Positions 34,681-48,289 of a stretch of 64,000 bases of DNA are shown piece after piece. Origin of the DNA: Drechslerella dactyloides (Eukaryota; Ascomycota; Orbiliomycetes; Orbiliales; Orbiliaceae); NCBI GenBank assembly GCA_020064725.1, contig JAGTWJ010000008.1, forward strand, positions 1,364,001 through 1,428,000, written 5' to 3'. Within the stretch, counting starts at the first letter, position 1; each line of letters opens with the position of its first letter. The notes below the pieces were generated by a model. It saw nothing but the letters and a program-made list of their open reading frames with translations. It had not been told where the DNA came from and searched no databases. The translations under genes were made by a program, and so were the position numbers.

Positions 34681-37600
34681 GCCAACCGAGCCAATCGCGA
34701 CACGGAAATCGATCGCTATGAAAGACAAGATGCCAGGGAAGACAGGGCGTACAGTTTCCAATATATTAAACTTTTGTTCTTCGGTGGTTAGAGCCACATC
34801 ACACGGTGTTTTCAACGGATATGGAAATATAGAGGCATGTATGTATATATAGGGAAGGTCATGCTACATTATACCGATAATGATAATCCAGTGGCGCCGC
34901 CATGCATGCCGGCGAGGCCCCACACGATGGTTAATATCTCACTTTGCGCTTCCGATTCCATGTAAATTTCGCGTGATTCTCCATGGAAGGATTTTCTCTC
35001 GATTCACAAACTGCGATCCGATTCCTGAAGAAAATTTTCGCCCTTCATCCCTCATGCATTCTGACAGGACGGATGTTTCCTGCGCGCTGGATGGCACACG
35101 GCTCACAAGATTTGGTTATATCAACGCCTTTTATATCATATTCGATCCACTTTTAGGCAAATGTATAATTATCGAGTTATTAGGCGGCATTTAAGCGATG
35201 GTTTGTCGTCGCCATTCGTTGGATGTTAGCGGCCATGGCACAAGCATGCCTGCTGCCATCTCGAAGGAGGTTCTCTCCGTGATCATGAAAACGCGTAATG
35301 AAGCATGTGTGCACACCCGGCTAAGACCGAGAGCTGGGAGGTGGCATGGCAGGCCTGCAGGGCGAGGGGCAGCAACATGTCCCGTTCGCGCAGATTCGAC
35401 ATGCGTGACAAGCGGCACATATATCAACTGTCTTTATTGAAACAGTCAACGTTTTTTTCTGCTATGATGGCAATTATATCCCTCTGTCGTACAAGAAAGA
35501 AATTAAATCGCTACCTAGCTTATGCAACGAGGAGCGCCCCTCAGCCCTGACGTCCTGGAGAAAAGTAAGAAGGTTGGATCTTCTTACCGCTGTGCATACG
35601 TACGGAGTATCTGTATCTTGAGTGCCTGGGTTGGCATCCTAATCACAAGAAAGTGCAATATGCCTCCACACGGGTAGATCGAGCCTGTGTTCGGCGACGC
35701 CACTTCCCCCCCGAATGGCGTTTCGAGTCACCGACTCCCGGCGCTTACGATAGATGATACATCCCGGCAGCTACGACGACGTATCATTCGCCTACGTTCG
35801 GAAGAAACGGGCGGTTTTTATACACAGTGATGAAATCTAGCTAGCGCCACTCTTGGTGTTCACCATTTTGAGCATGAGCTTTAGTCCGGGGTTGTCAGCT
35901 TTGCATGCACACCGGACTGTCGATACATACAGGGCAGGTCGTTGGTTGAGCTTTATGCTATTGGATACATACCAGCCTAGATCAGCCAATCGAGATTTGA
36001 GATATAAACTTTGAGAAATAGGAAATACCAGGATGATCAAAGTTATAACAGCTGAGATGAATACCGCTAAATCCGTTGTCTGAGTCGAAAATAGGTATAC
36101 ACGTAGGTGTACTTGTACAGGCGCTCCTGGTAGAATCTTGACTCTTCTGATCCTCCCTGTGCCACATCACCTAGCGCCTATGTACAGTACAAAGAGAGAA
36201 TCTTGCGCGTTAACCTTACCGCATCGATGGACCCTAGAAATTTAACAGTGGTCACGCTACTCTTGCATCGCACCATATACGCCCGAGGGCGGTCGTATAA
36301 TCGGTGTGCCACACTCTTTCCCGATTATCCCTAGCCCCAGGTCCGCGTGTGGAGGGCTGCGGGTGGGGATATAATAACGTGTGATATATCGTGATATCGA
36401 ACTCAACCTCCATCAAACAGGCTGTGGAACGTATCGTCCCCTCGTCATGTATTGAAAAGGGTATACTCCGGATATACGAAAATCACGGAGTAAATAAGGG
36501 TATTGTCCGACCACTAAAAGCCATTTCTCATACATGAAGCACCCTGATGTCATGATCGCATGATTCGATTCCATTCGATTCGATTTTTTTTTCTTGATCA
36601 TGCCCTGCATTGTCTTCCTCGGCTGCTGGGCATAACGTTATCGGGGCGTTGACGTGTCCGGGATGTCTGACCTACGGTTGTATTAATAGTCGCACAGAAG
36701 CATATATCAGTCTCGAGCGGCGGCAAATATAATGTAATTAATATCGGAGATATTTCACTGCTTAAGGCCCCTGCATGAAGATAAATCAAGTCGCATTCGC
36801 CACCGATTGCAAGTTTACCCTGATTCAAACCGGAGTGCGGCGTCTCCGAGACCAGATTTGAATCTTCGAGGTACTTATCTTTAGGTATACATGTATACCT
36901 TAGATCTGTAATAGGAAGTTGCTTGTGTTACGGTATAATTCGGAAGCTTACCAATCAGATCCAGCAGACCTGGGTGTCCGGTCCATCATTGATCTGATCC
37001 ATCGAACTGGTGCAGAGACCCCAGTGCACATGATGCAAGACACCCAGATACAATGGGCCCCACGTGAACAGTTGCATGATGCAAGCACCTTATCGGAAGC
37101 CTGACGGGTTTGTGCGTCGTCTTGATCCAAAAATATATCAACTGTGCTTCATTGAACTCGGATGGAGTTCCCGAGGGCAAGTGTCGACCCGGGTAGGTAG
37201 ATGTAACTGTACACATATCTACCCCACCTAGACTACCGGCGAGGGACATGTTTGCGCCCAGATATGTGGGTGAACATAAAGTTCTAGCTTGTGCATGCGT
37301 GCCTCTTGGAGTGCAGGGCTTATCCTAGGGGAAATGGACCTGGGTTTGGACAATGTCACAAGTTGTGAGATCTACAGGCGGGTCTCTTCCCTTCCCTTCT
37401 CCTTTCTCTAAACTTATATCCGTATACATATATGCATGTGCACTAGACGGCTGTGGATTAATCTGGGGGGATATGCTAACAAAACGTTGTTTCTTGTGTC
37501 ACCATCTTTCTTTGTGGGAGTGAGTGGGTATCCGTGTCGTGCGCTGGGGGTATGTGGAGCTGATTAGGTTGTAATGCAGGTGCACTCTGGGTCAATTCGA

Positions 37601-40600
37601 TGCTGTGGTAGCATTTTCTAGAAGGGAGCCTGCAGCGAGGGGGGAGTAGAGCTAAACTGCGGGCTTGGTCCCGGGTGACATCCGGTTGAGTGGGGTAACT
37701 GAACCGGCGGCATGGTATGCATGGCTTTCACAATGCGGTGTTATACGCGTGCTCGGGCTTTGTTTGCCGCTGCGTTGGGCACAACGTTGGATTTGTTCGA
37801 TGTTGGTTGGAGACTCTTAGCCGCGCACGCGCAGCCGGGCCCGAGATGCAGTTGATCATCATGTCTTGTATGCAGCAAGGTGAATTGTTGGGGTTCCTGA
37901 GGCTAAAGGCAACAATTGTTGCTTCGTGGACGCATCCGTCCGGCTTGGCGGCAGGCTACAGTCCTTCCCGTCGGTGAAGTGGATCGACGCTGCTAGCTAG
38001 CTAGACTGTAACCTTGTAGTCTCGGGGAAGGTTAGCACGCCCGGGATTAGCTAGAGTGCTGGACACTTTCTTTGTGAAGACAGTGGTCGGTCGGATAGGC
38101 GGGTAGGCATTGCATTGTCCGCGCGGTTGCATGAATACGTCCACGTGGGCGTGTGGCAATGTTGGTAGCATAGTCCGCGGCAAGCAAACCGAGATATGTG
38201 TATGTACTTGTACTTCCTCAAGTATCTGCTATGGATTTGGGGATTGACGGAGTTGGATGTCGACGATCTCAGGATTTGAGACAGTTCTAGCTGACAAGTA
38301 TTGTATGTCGTCAATGCTGAGACTGTTTCTCTGTTTCTAGATTTTACACCGAATATAGCTAAAATCCCTCAATAGCATGATTTACATAGACCGTCTTTGG
38401 AATGCCAGACTACAAAGTAATGGCTTCCTGGTTTAGATGTCGCAGTTTATTAATTACGACAGGCGCTATAGTTCGAATTGCCTCCGTATCCAAGTTTGTT
38501 CCATTAACCAGACTACTGATCCTCGTCTATATTGATGCGCTGTATACTAAGGCTAGTACGTGTGCCGGAACGGGCCTAATTACGGCGTGCCGCGCTGATG
38601 CCAGCATTCTTCACAAGTTTGAAAGCGTCATTAGTGCACCACTTTCAATGGAATATAATAGCGAACCTCTGGTTCTCAGGGTCGCGATCCGTCCCGCGCA
38701 ATATCTTGAAATTAATACTGTTGGAAATACCCTTGGGCGACGGACACTAGTTAGAGAGATCATGCATGGGGGGTGATCGTGGTATGGAATGGAGATCGAT
38801 CGCGTTGAGGTCAGAGTCGATCCTCGCCAGCACTTTTGATCGGTTGTCCTGTTCAGAAGTATTTTCTCGCACAGACACGAGCTAGCAGTTAGCGTTCGCG
38901 CTATGGAATTTAGCTTCGTCCAACTGCGACCACGCGACGCGTCTCCTGCATTAATTTTGCCAAATTGCCACCTCGAAGGCGAAATTATTCAGCGGTAATT
39001 AACGCAGCTGGTGTTGGCACTCGTCGGCTGAACACGACGTTTAGACGCTCGACTTCGATATGATCACCAAGGGTCGATATGGCTGACGTCGCTCGGACGG
39101 CAGATGTTGCATTTTCGGGGACACTGCGTTGTCATGTCGTTCTCGCTTCCGCCGCTGTGGACCGGAGCATGGCGACCGCAAGTTTGCGGGGCGTGCCAAA
39201 CAGCTGGCTCCAGCTGTCGAACGCAAGACGATCTCGCTTCGTTCAAGTGGGCAAAGGCCAACGATCCCCATGCTACCGACTTTCGAACAAACGTGAAAAC
39301 CGAAAACTCTGTCGTGCGAGTCTAAAATCTTGAGCTCTGAAAATTTTATGCCTCACCTGGCGCCACAATGCAATATGTTCTTAACACAGATGGCTGTATA
39401 TAGCGCTGGCGACGGCGGAGTGAACCATTCTACATCTGTCACGTCTATACGATCGATCCCGAGAGCAGAATACGTACCGGGGCATGAAGGTTCCGCCAGC
39501 GACTGCCGGTACAGAGGCCAAGGGCTATCCCGGTTTGCAACCGGTCACAAGTCGTGCACGGGAGAAAAAAAGGGAGATGCTCGGACTACTCTCAAGATGG
39601 CTAGTGGGTCACTGGCGTCTTGGCGATCCTGCGGGCGGAAATGCAAGGTGTGCAATGCGCATGGGAATGCACGGTGATGGAGATCACGACAATTCGCTTC
39701 GAGTCGTGACTTCGAAACTCTCAGGGCATCGTCATGTATTCCCTGTTCGAGCTCTCGATCACACCAACGGACAGACAGATTAGAGAGGAAAATTGTGATA
39801 TCAAATTTAATCTGGACTTCTGTAGGGCTCATCTCCACTGAATGACGCATTTTGATGAAGGAGGAGAGCCAACCAGGTGGTAAAGAGTGGTGTATTGGGG
39901 GGGTTTTCCCTTGCGACCCATCGGTGCTCCAAGGCATCTCTGATTGGCAGCAAATTACGAATGGTGGAATCCTAATCCTTGTTCGCTTGTGTGCTGACTG
40001 GCACACCCAGCCGAGTGGAGCATTCGGGTCCTCCGAGGCGGGCCCAAGGAAGAGGTTCATGGAGAGATCGCCAACTGGATTGGGAAGACTGTGCGAAGTG
40101 CAGGACCCCCTCTCTCAGCAGTGGCCTCAGACTCCTTGAAACTGGGCATCAGATATCTCAATGAGATCGATATGTGAATATTGGAGCTTCAAGGTCTCGC
40201 TCATGTCGAAGTCTAAGCTCGAACTAGCCCCGCTCCGTCACATAAGACATTGTCTTCCCTGTGTGCATACAATCAGGCTAAAATTGTCAGAATCCAAGAC
40301 GAGGCGATCTCCCTGCATTGGACTGCCCCACAGCTATCTGAACTCATTTGTTCGGACGGAGCCCCGTGCTGCAGTTAGAGATAATCTAGCAGGCGAACTG
40401 ACTAATGATTTGGAATCCCACGCTAGAGAGAGAAGGAAACGAGGCCGCTGTTTGCTCGAGACGGACGGGAGGATAGAGTTCTGGGAAGCCTTGTTTCCTA
40501 CTTTAGTTGCCGGCGGCATCGGTCCTTTTCGACGACGGAATGCTTCCTTCCCTTTCCTCCCTCTACCGCCCACGTGCACGTGGAGCCAATTGAACTGCCC

Positions 40601-43600
40601 GGTAGCCGGGAATTGAACTTTCAGGACTCCAAGGTCGCCCACAAGCAGCTAAGTCAATGCCCCAGGCTTTGAGGTCTGCTTAAAGAGGCATCTGGTTTGC
40701 GAGACCGGCGGAACCAATACTGTAAAAGGATGCGGTAAGCTTAACCCTTTGACCCCAAGGGCTACCTTTTTGACCAGAACTCACGGCCACTCCAAGTTTA
40801 AGTCCAGGGAAGCTGCTGAGTCGCACGTATTTGGGCATTGTTTGGTAATGTTATCGTAGATAGCTCAGCGCTCATTAAGCCATCGCTTATCAGCCGACTG
40901 GATACGGCAACGTGCAGCTGCGCAGCTGTTGCAAGTTATCACTTGATCACTAACAGAGCCAGGAGCTGACAGGTTTCAGTAAACGACGCCGCTAGCCACC
41001 ATAACCCGGTGGAGATAAGTCTGGTCGGCAACTGGTTCCCGAAAGATGGTTGCGAAAGCTGCTAGCTGTGGTGTGATCCACAAAAAGTTGCGTTCGGGTG
41101 AAGAGTATCCCGTGCTGGCGGTATCGTGTCCAGCGGACTGGTTCATGGATTCAGGAGGCTTAGTTGAAGCGATATTGCTCCACTGCTGAGATATCACTTC
41201 TCTGGTGTTCGTTTTGAAGAGAATGAAGGGTTTCAGTGGAGAGATGGCCTGATCAATTGAGCTCATATCACTTATTGTGCGTTAAGCTTGGCAATTAATG
41301 AGAGGAGAAGCCTGTTCTTCTTCGGTGTTCCTCCTGACCCAAGAACCACAAAACCGAAGCTACTTGGAACGCCACGACCAGCACCAGGCACACACCGAGA
41401 CAAGGACATCGTCAGAACGCCAGGAGAACATCGCGCCGAAATTCGCAAGCAAGGACAGGCATCTGATACCGAGTCATGGCTTATGAGGCTGCATTGGTAG
41501 ACATGTGGTACGTGATGGCTTGCGATGTGGACAACTGTACTTTGCGCGACGGAGACTTTGAAGCCGCTGACATCAGGGTTCGACAGCCACTCGACGGAGG
41601 CTTCCCACATTCGAAGTTCTGGGGAAAGCTCACCTGCGCCTGCGGATTGCAGGTTCTCTTGCATGCGAGAAAGCTTCCAGAGGAGCCCGGTTCAATAGTA
41701 TCCAGCTGCTCAGAGTCCCAGGGGGCTGAAACTTGGCAGGAACCTTTGGGTTCAGCCATCATGCAGTCCGTCCAATTAAACCTGCCATTCCTGGAAACGG
41801 ACCAAACTGTCGGGACCCACCGGCCGTCTTGCTGGGATCTTCCAAAGTTTGGGATCCAAGGCGTCTGCTTTTTGAGTGGTCCTCGCCCACTTTCAAAGCG
41901 GAGCTGCTCAATGCGACATTGCCGCGCCTCAATTGCCATGCTTATCAACAAGAGAACTGTCCCGCGAGTGCATGAGAGACTATTTCCAGCGGAACCGAGC
42001 TTACCAAGGAAGTTAAGCTCGTTCTTTCAAGTTTGCTACCGTTCCGCTGGATACTCTCAAACACCGATGGGAAATCCTTGGAAACGGGGCATGCTCTGTC
42101 TGCATGCAAGAGCGAAGAACAATGCCATGCGGTCGAATGGGGTCCCAAAATCCCGGGACGTCATCGGCATGTTGAGTGAGGGGTCCGCTCTCAGTTGCAT
42201 GAATGTTTAGCGGGGAGCTGAATGTTCCGAGCAAACGGCCAGACGGAAAACACCGCCGTGGCCTTGAAGCCGTTGGAAAATCTTCCAACTGCTGGCAACG
42301 GCTCTCGTCCTCGTTTGATACGGTCATACAAGAGAAAGCTAGCGGTTGGAAACGTTGGACAAACTAGCGGTCGAAACGTAATCGCTGCTCCTATCCCATC
42401 CATCAAGGAGGGAGATAGGAAAAACGACCCCGGCTGAGAGACCTCCCGTTCCTGTCCAACTGGACTAAAACCAATTCTCCCTCAGAAAGATCGCCTGAGC
42501 CCGAGTCTTGGCTAATATCAAATTAATGCCAGTGCTGTCCACACCTGATGGAGTGGATGGGGTGTCATTGCAAGGCGCACATCAAATGAAAATGCACAGT
42601 GGTCCCGCTAGCCACTTTCGACCCGGAGCCTTGAATGACCGACCGAACGACGGCTCGTCGGCATGAGCTCTCAAGGCGAGCGAGCGAGCGAGCGAAGCAA
42701 TTCTACCAAGTCGCATCTAGCGGGACAGCGAAAGTGGCTGGCTGCAGCAGCAGCGCCCGGGGTCACGTACCGAGCGAAGGGAGTTCCCCTTGGAGAGGGC
42801 CTCCTCCCTCCCAGACACATGACAGGCTACAGCTAGACTGCCAGACGGCCAGCCGTCCACCGCCAAAAACGAAGGGACGCGACCACAACACATTGCGTCG
42901 ACACCACGCCGCCGTGCGGCATGACCAGACAATCTAGAACCTTGCTTCACGGATCAAGGGAGGAGAAGGGACAACAAACACCAGCGATCTGGTACGTGAT
43001 TGGAAGAAAAAAGAGTATCCACAGCTTGGAAGGCTCAAAAAGGTTCTTTTGCGTCCTGTACCAGGATTCGGAGGCAGCAAGAGAGAGAGGGTTGTGGTCA
43101 CCTGAACCATTTCCGTTGGACTGGGCAAAAAGAAAATTGGCTAGGTGCTTCTGTTGCTTCGCAGTGCGAGGCGAGGTGTCTTGCATGGGAAAACGGGAAA
43201 TGTCCACTCGACGGTTATCGCGATGGGACTTTTGCCCACCGCGAGACGACGCTCTCCCCAAGAGGCGCATCGCCAAAGCGAGCCTCTGTGACCGGGGCTG
43301 ATCAAGCCGCGCATTCAGGCGATTTGGGACATCTTGAGAGGGCGCGGCATAAATGGAGGCTTCGGGCGAGTCGACGGCTGAACAAAAGCCGTGTGAGTGG
43401 CTTCTCCGCCTTGGTGGAACCGTCGCTGCTGCCCACCGAACCTGAATACCGCTCCGGTGCGTCCGTACCGGTACCTGGACAGGCGGTTGGCCATCCTTTG
43501 AGTGGTGGTCGAGGTGGTCCAACTATATATCTTGGCACTCTTGGCATATTTGGCTTGAGAGAGCAGCAGCATTCAGCCTGGATGCGTGGTGTGGGTGAGA

Positions 43601-44421
43601 AATGCGAACAGGTGGTGCTCGAGGGGTTTGGGGGAGGCCACAGGTCTCTCGTGCTCGCAAGTGGGTCGTCCATATTTCGTTACAGCGAATTCCCTTCCCC
43701 ACTAACAACGAACAGGGGACATGGAGTTCAATCTAAACGAGGAGCCCGAACGAAACGAAAAAGAATCTCTGAGAGTGCGGTTGAACGAGGCAAGTAAGGA
43801 AGAAGAAAAAACAAAAAGTAGAGAAAAAAAAAAGGAAAAAGAATAACAACGAGTAAGTGCTTTTTTGCAGCGGAGGAAATTGAAGAAAGCCTCTTCCCTG
43901 TGAGTTTACTACTAGACTTCATTCTGCTGATTCACTTGCTCACCTCTCATCGGTCAGGTCGGTCCCTCACAATTTGTTCCCTTTCGATTCCGATAATTCA
44001 CAACCAGCCAGGTTTTTTTTCTAATCGCATCATCGACCGACAGGAGAAAAAATAAGAAAAAAACAAAGACATACCGGAAAACATTACCAAGGAAGGACCC
44101 GAGGCGGGCCCCTGGATATCCATTGGCCCCATCGATACCAGCCAAGGACGTCTTTGTACCAGTAAATCACCCGTGGGAGGGGCAATGTCCATGTAGCGTA
44201 GGGAAAGCACCCGACGCCTAATGGTGATGAGATATTATTCCACGCACCTGGGTGAGAAACAGCACAGCGTCTCCACAGAACTCAAGCGACGTAAGGCCAC
44301 CTTTTGGCCTCTTTTTGTTTCCGTGCTCAAACGCTGACCAGACACGAGGCACCACAGGACCCGGAAGGTTAAGCTCATGATCGCCTGGGATTCTTGCTCT
44401 TGACGATCCTGATTCTCCACG
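34681..44421. other. Large intergenic region, no gene supported
   Basis: Nearly 10 kb. The longest frames (41476-42210, 43000-43797 and 42947-43522 on the other strand) overlap one another, lack motifs and have a residue mix like translated non-coding DNA (rich in Ser, Arg, Cys). 38402-38776 is a 124-codon frame of uncertain nature. A GCGA tandem repeat lies at 42676-42696. The last 700 nt, with A-rich and C/T-rich tracts, probably include the leader of the transcription-factor gene. Confidence 0.5.
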
Positions 44422-47400
44422 ATGGCGTCGACAACAACTTCTTACCCACCGAACCCACCACAGCACGACTCAACCTTCCAACCAATTAACAATTATCATC
44501 CAGAACCTCATCGGGAATTTGCTCCACGTGCCCGAGTGGATTCCTATGAACCAGCGCCGGGTCTCAGGAATCTCACAAATGGTGTGTGCCCCAACTGCCT
44601 GATGCATTTTTATATCACTCTGAACGCAACCACCTCTTTTCCAGAACCCTCTTATACCTCGGGACCTAGCTCATTTTAGGGTTGATGCTGATGGACTAAT
44701 CCCCGGTTTTTTGTATTTTTATGCTCCACAGGTCCGGCCCCGTCTGAACCCAACTTACCTCCTCAAATCAATGCAAGACCTCCTCCTCTATCATCTAGTC
44801 GACGTCCTTCACTGGCAATAGAAACCGCACCTTCAAACGATATCGACAAACAACAACCACCACAACCACCGTCCCAACCATTCTCCGGGCCTGAGAAACA
44901 AACGCCGTCTCATGCGCCTGCGGCGGCGGGGCCTCCTCCAATGCAGCATAGGCCGACGACTGTTCCGCCTGTGGTGACAAAGCGAGAACCGATTCTCCAG
45001 CATCTTCCTCCCTCACAGACAGCACCACCTTCGCCGTCAACAGCTTTACAACATTATCCTCCTCCTCCGCATCCTCCTCCACCGCTACAACCCGCGCCGC
45101 CCTCACACCAACCCCCTCCACCAGTATCGCACCCGCCGCCGGGTTATCCACCATTACAACCTTTTGCGCCGGCCGGACCGCCCGCTCCCCAGATGATCGC
45201 TCCAGGGCCACCTGCGGCACCGCCGCAACCTTACCATCATGGTGCGCCGATGCATATGGGTGGATACCCGCCGCAGCCGCCTCCAAACCCTAGGAGACTC
45301 AGCGTCGCTCAAGGCATACCCGAGCAAGATGAGATGAGCCCTATGGCGGGCACATTTCCGTATCATATGAGCTCAGGAACGCCATTTCCCACGCGGCGCA
45401 AAGCTGTGAGAGCAGCGCAAGTGAGTTAGACCTTTCTATTTGATAGGGCTAAGCGACAAAGTGGATATCCGAGCTAATCTACCCCATCTGCAAAGGCCTG
45501 TGATGCTTGTCGGACGCGGAAAGCGAAGTGCGATGAAGGCAGACCTGCTTGTAGCTTCTGCAAGGATAACAATAGCCCCTGCGTCTATAGGGAGGTGCCA
45601 CCACCAAAGTAAGCGATCTTTGAAGTTCATCGAAAGGGCCATGTTGCTTACCCCATATTTCAAATTATAGGCAAGACCGAACCATGATTATGATACAGGA
45701 ACGCGTCCAGAATATCGAAACGCTAATGCTAAAGCAACAAGGCGATCCGACAGTTGTTAACTTATTGAAACAAATTCTCGACGTTGTTTCTACGAAAACG
45801 GAGGAGGACGGACAAGCAAGAGATGGTTCAGCGGCATCTTCTCCGCACGAGGCAGAAATACTAGGCCAGCCGGTACCACCAGCTATTCCGAGCGATCAGG
45901 TTACGACACACCCTGCACCTCAAACGGCACCAGTGGATGCCGTTGCCTTGTCGCAAGTCCAGACCCCAACGCAAGCACCTGCGAATTTCGCTGTGCCGCC
46001 TGCAGGCGGGATAGCCGCAGGACCTATCAATGGCCTCAAAGAGGAGGACAATTATATCACAATCCCGCACAAACACAACACGGCGGCGCACAAGCTTTTG
46101 CGTTGGAAAAGCATCAGAGACCTCTTGGGCAAGAGGTACCCTGATAATTATGTAATGGAAAGAGAGATAGAACGGGGCTCTCTGAAGATCAGAGGAAGAG
46201 GGGAAGGCAATCCAGCTCAGGATGCTGTGATGCAACCCATGGCCGCTGAAGGACTGCAAAACGGTGCATACTATCCTTCAATGGATGTAGGAACTTATGA
46301 TTATAATGCCATGAAAGGTATCGGTGGGAGGATTGGACATGGGCCGAAAGAAATTTTGCGTGTCGATTTCGACACGGCAACGCGGTTGCTAAACTACTTT
46401 CTGGAGAACATTTACATCCTGCACCCTTTCCTCAACAAGGTTCAGCTTGTGGGTCTAGTCCAGAATTTCGCGCACGCGCATGGAGCCGGAATAAATGAAG
46501 CATTTCAAGACGAACATTCATTGGTTTCAGCTCATGCGATCAGTCCCGACAACTCGTTCGGATCGATGGCGTCGTCGGCGATGATGGACAGAAGCCAATA
46601 TCCAGGTATCAATCAGCATACCCAGCCTTACAGCGCGCCACCTCTTGCCCCTCCACCATCCAAGGCTGGATCCAAAAGGAAGCGAGATTCGAACATTCAG
46701 CCGGGGCCTCCTCCGTTCACGCAAGGCGAACCTCGGAGTTTTTATCGCCAGACGACGCCTGTGGATTTGCCGCAACAACGAATTCCGACAACACTTCAAT
46801 CAGCGCTTGTCCTTCTTGTGCTTGCGTTGGGCGCAATCACGGGACACAAAACACCAGTACCCGGTCCACTGCCTGCCATGCATTTATTGAATTCAGGTTA
46901 TGCAATGCCGGATCAATACCATATGCTTCCTGGGGGTCAGCCGCCGCCCTTTCAATCCGAAGAAATCTTGCAAAATATCGATGTCATACCGGGGCTGGCG
47001 TACTGCGAGAAAGCTCTTGAGATCTTATCAAAACACCAAGGCAGAAGCGAGGTGGAATATGTTCAGGCTGCTCTGCTTGCTGGGCTTTATTGGGCCCAGC
47101 TCGGTCGCCCCATGGATAGCTGGCAGTGGATTTCTTCGGCCTGTATGGAATGCCAAATAATGATCAATCAGTATGTTCCGTCCGTCTTGGGTTTACATCA
47201 CAAAGCTAATTTAGTATCTTTAGTCGGTTACCCCCCCAAGGTGTCAACGATAGCCTGCGTGACACCATGATTCTGACTTTCTGGAGCTGCGTCCAGCTGG
47301 AAAGGTATGAACCAAGAGACCGTTGGCGCTTGCCTACATCGTCACTAACTAACATGTAAATAGTGATCTTCTCGCCGAACTCGATGTTCCAAGAAGCGGA

Positions 47401-48289
47401 ATAACACGACTAGAAGGCTCGGAAGACCTTACTATGACATACAAAGACAGGGACACTGAGAGCGTCGAAATGTGGTTCTACTTTCTAGCCCAGTACCACA
47501 TCCGCAAGATTCTCAACCAGGTACACTCCGAATTGTACAAGCCATCCAGCGCGATCAACTCTCTCAAGACGGCCGACATTCTGCTAGATGAGCTAGAAAG
47601 ATGGAGAAACGCGCTCCCCCCTCTTCTCAAATGGGAGGATACCGACCCCCCTTCTAACGACATCAACGCTGCTCGTCTTCGCGCAAAATACTACGGTGCC
47701 AAATACGTCATCAACCGGCCATTCGTCGAGCATTTTATTCACCGGGGTGGGAATCCAAATTCGGCATTCTTTAACCCAGGCGGCATGACATCGCCGGCGT
47801 TGTCCCAGAGTTCTGTATCACAAGGCTCGCCGTCTGCCTCCGTCCATACCCCGCTTGGATTAGACGGTCGCAGAGCCAGTGGCGCGGGCGATGATACTAA
47901 AGATAAATTTATTGAATCGTGCAGAAAATGTCTTGAGGCAGCCGTTCAAAGTACCTCTGCGTTCCATGGCTTCGACGCCTTGGCTAACCGAGCTATCCTG
48001 ACCAATATATTTGGAACTGCCCATGCGTAAGTAATGTCACCATCAGTTTGGAAGGTTCGTTCATAAGCTAATACCATGAAAACACTGTAGGCAATTCGGT
48101 AATCTTCTTGTTCTACAAGCTGCATACAAGCATCCAATGCTCAAGCAATTCGTTGATGGCGAGACCCTCAGAGATCTCCTTTGGAAAACCATAAATTTCC
48201 TTCGCTCATTGGCTCCTATATCACCTTCTCTTGCTCAGGATGTCTTGATTCTTGAAGACGCAGCATCGAAACTAGACTTCTCGACTTGA
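44422..48289 (+). CDS. Zn2Cys6 fungal transcription factor
   Basis: Seven exons (44422-44581, 44732-45420, 45496-45608, 45671-47170, 47224-47304, 47364-48026, 48091-48289) join in frame to 1134 aa. Residues 54-250 are extremely Pro-rich with Gln/His. The binuclear zinc cluster CDACRTRKAKC...CSFC...C lies at 285-312 with spacing CX2CX6CX6CX2CX6C and is encoded by its own small exon 3. It is followed by a likely coiled-coil dimerisation stretch (MIMIQERVQNIETLMLKQQ). From about residue 550 (LRVDFDTATRLLNYFLENIYILHPF) to about 900 there is the fungal-specific transcription factor domain, with the HRLPPQGVNDSLRDTM helix across exon 5. It acts in the nucleus as a DNA-binding regulator. Targets cannot be told from sequence, and nearby genes form no obvious regulon. 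The first intron (150 nt, donor GTGTGT) is the least certain junction. Confidence 0.88.

Noticed and set aside
38402..38776. 124-codon frame with a faint resemblance to the end of fungal rhodopsin-fold membrane proteins (GAIVRIASVSKF, ACRADASILHKF)
   Set aside because: The resemblance is limited to a few hydrophobic positions, no flanking exons complete the family, and it could be chance. A profile search against the fungal rhodopsin family would decide.
40601..40685. tRNA-like sequence on the minus strand (AGTTCAATTCCCGGCTACC resembles a T-arm and acceptor end)
   Set aside because: The 5' acceptor strand, the T-stem partner and a proper anticodon arm cannot be formed; only a B-box-like string is present.
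41476..43797. Long reading frames of 244 and 265 codons on the plus strand
   Set aside because: They overlap frames of similar length on the other strand, have no motif, and show residue use typical of translated non-coding DNA.
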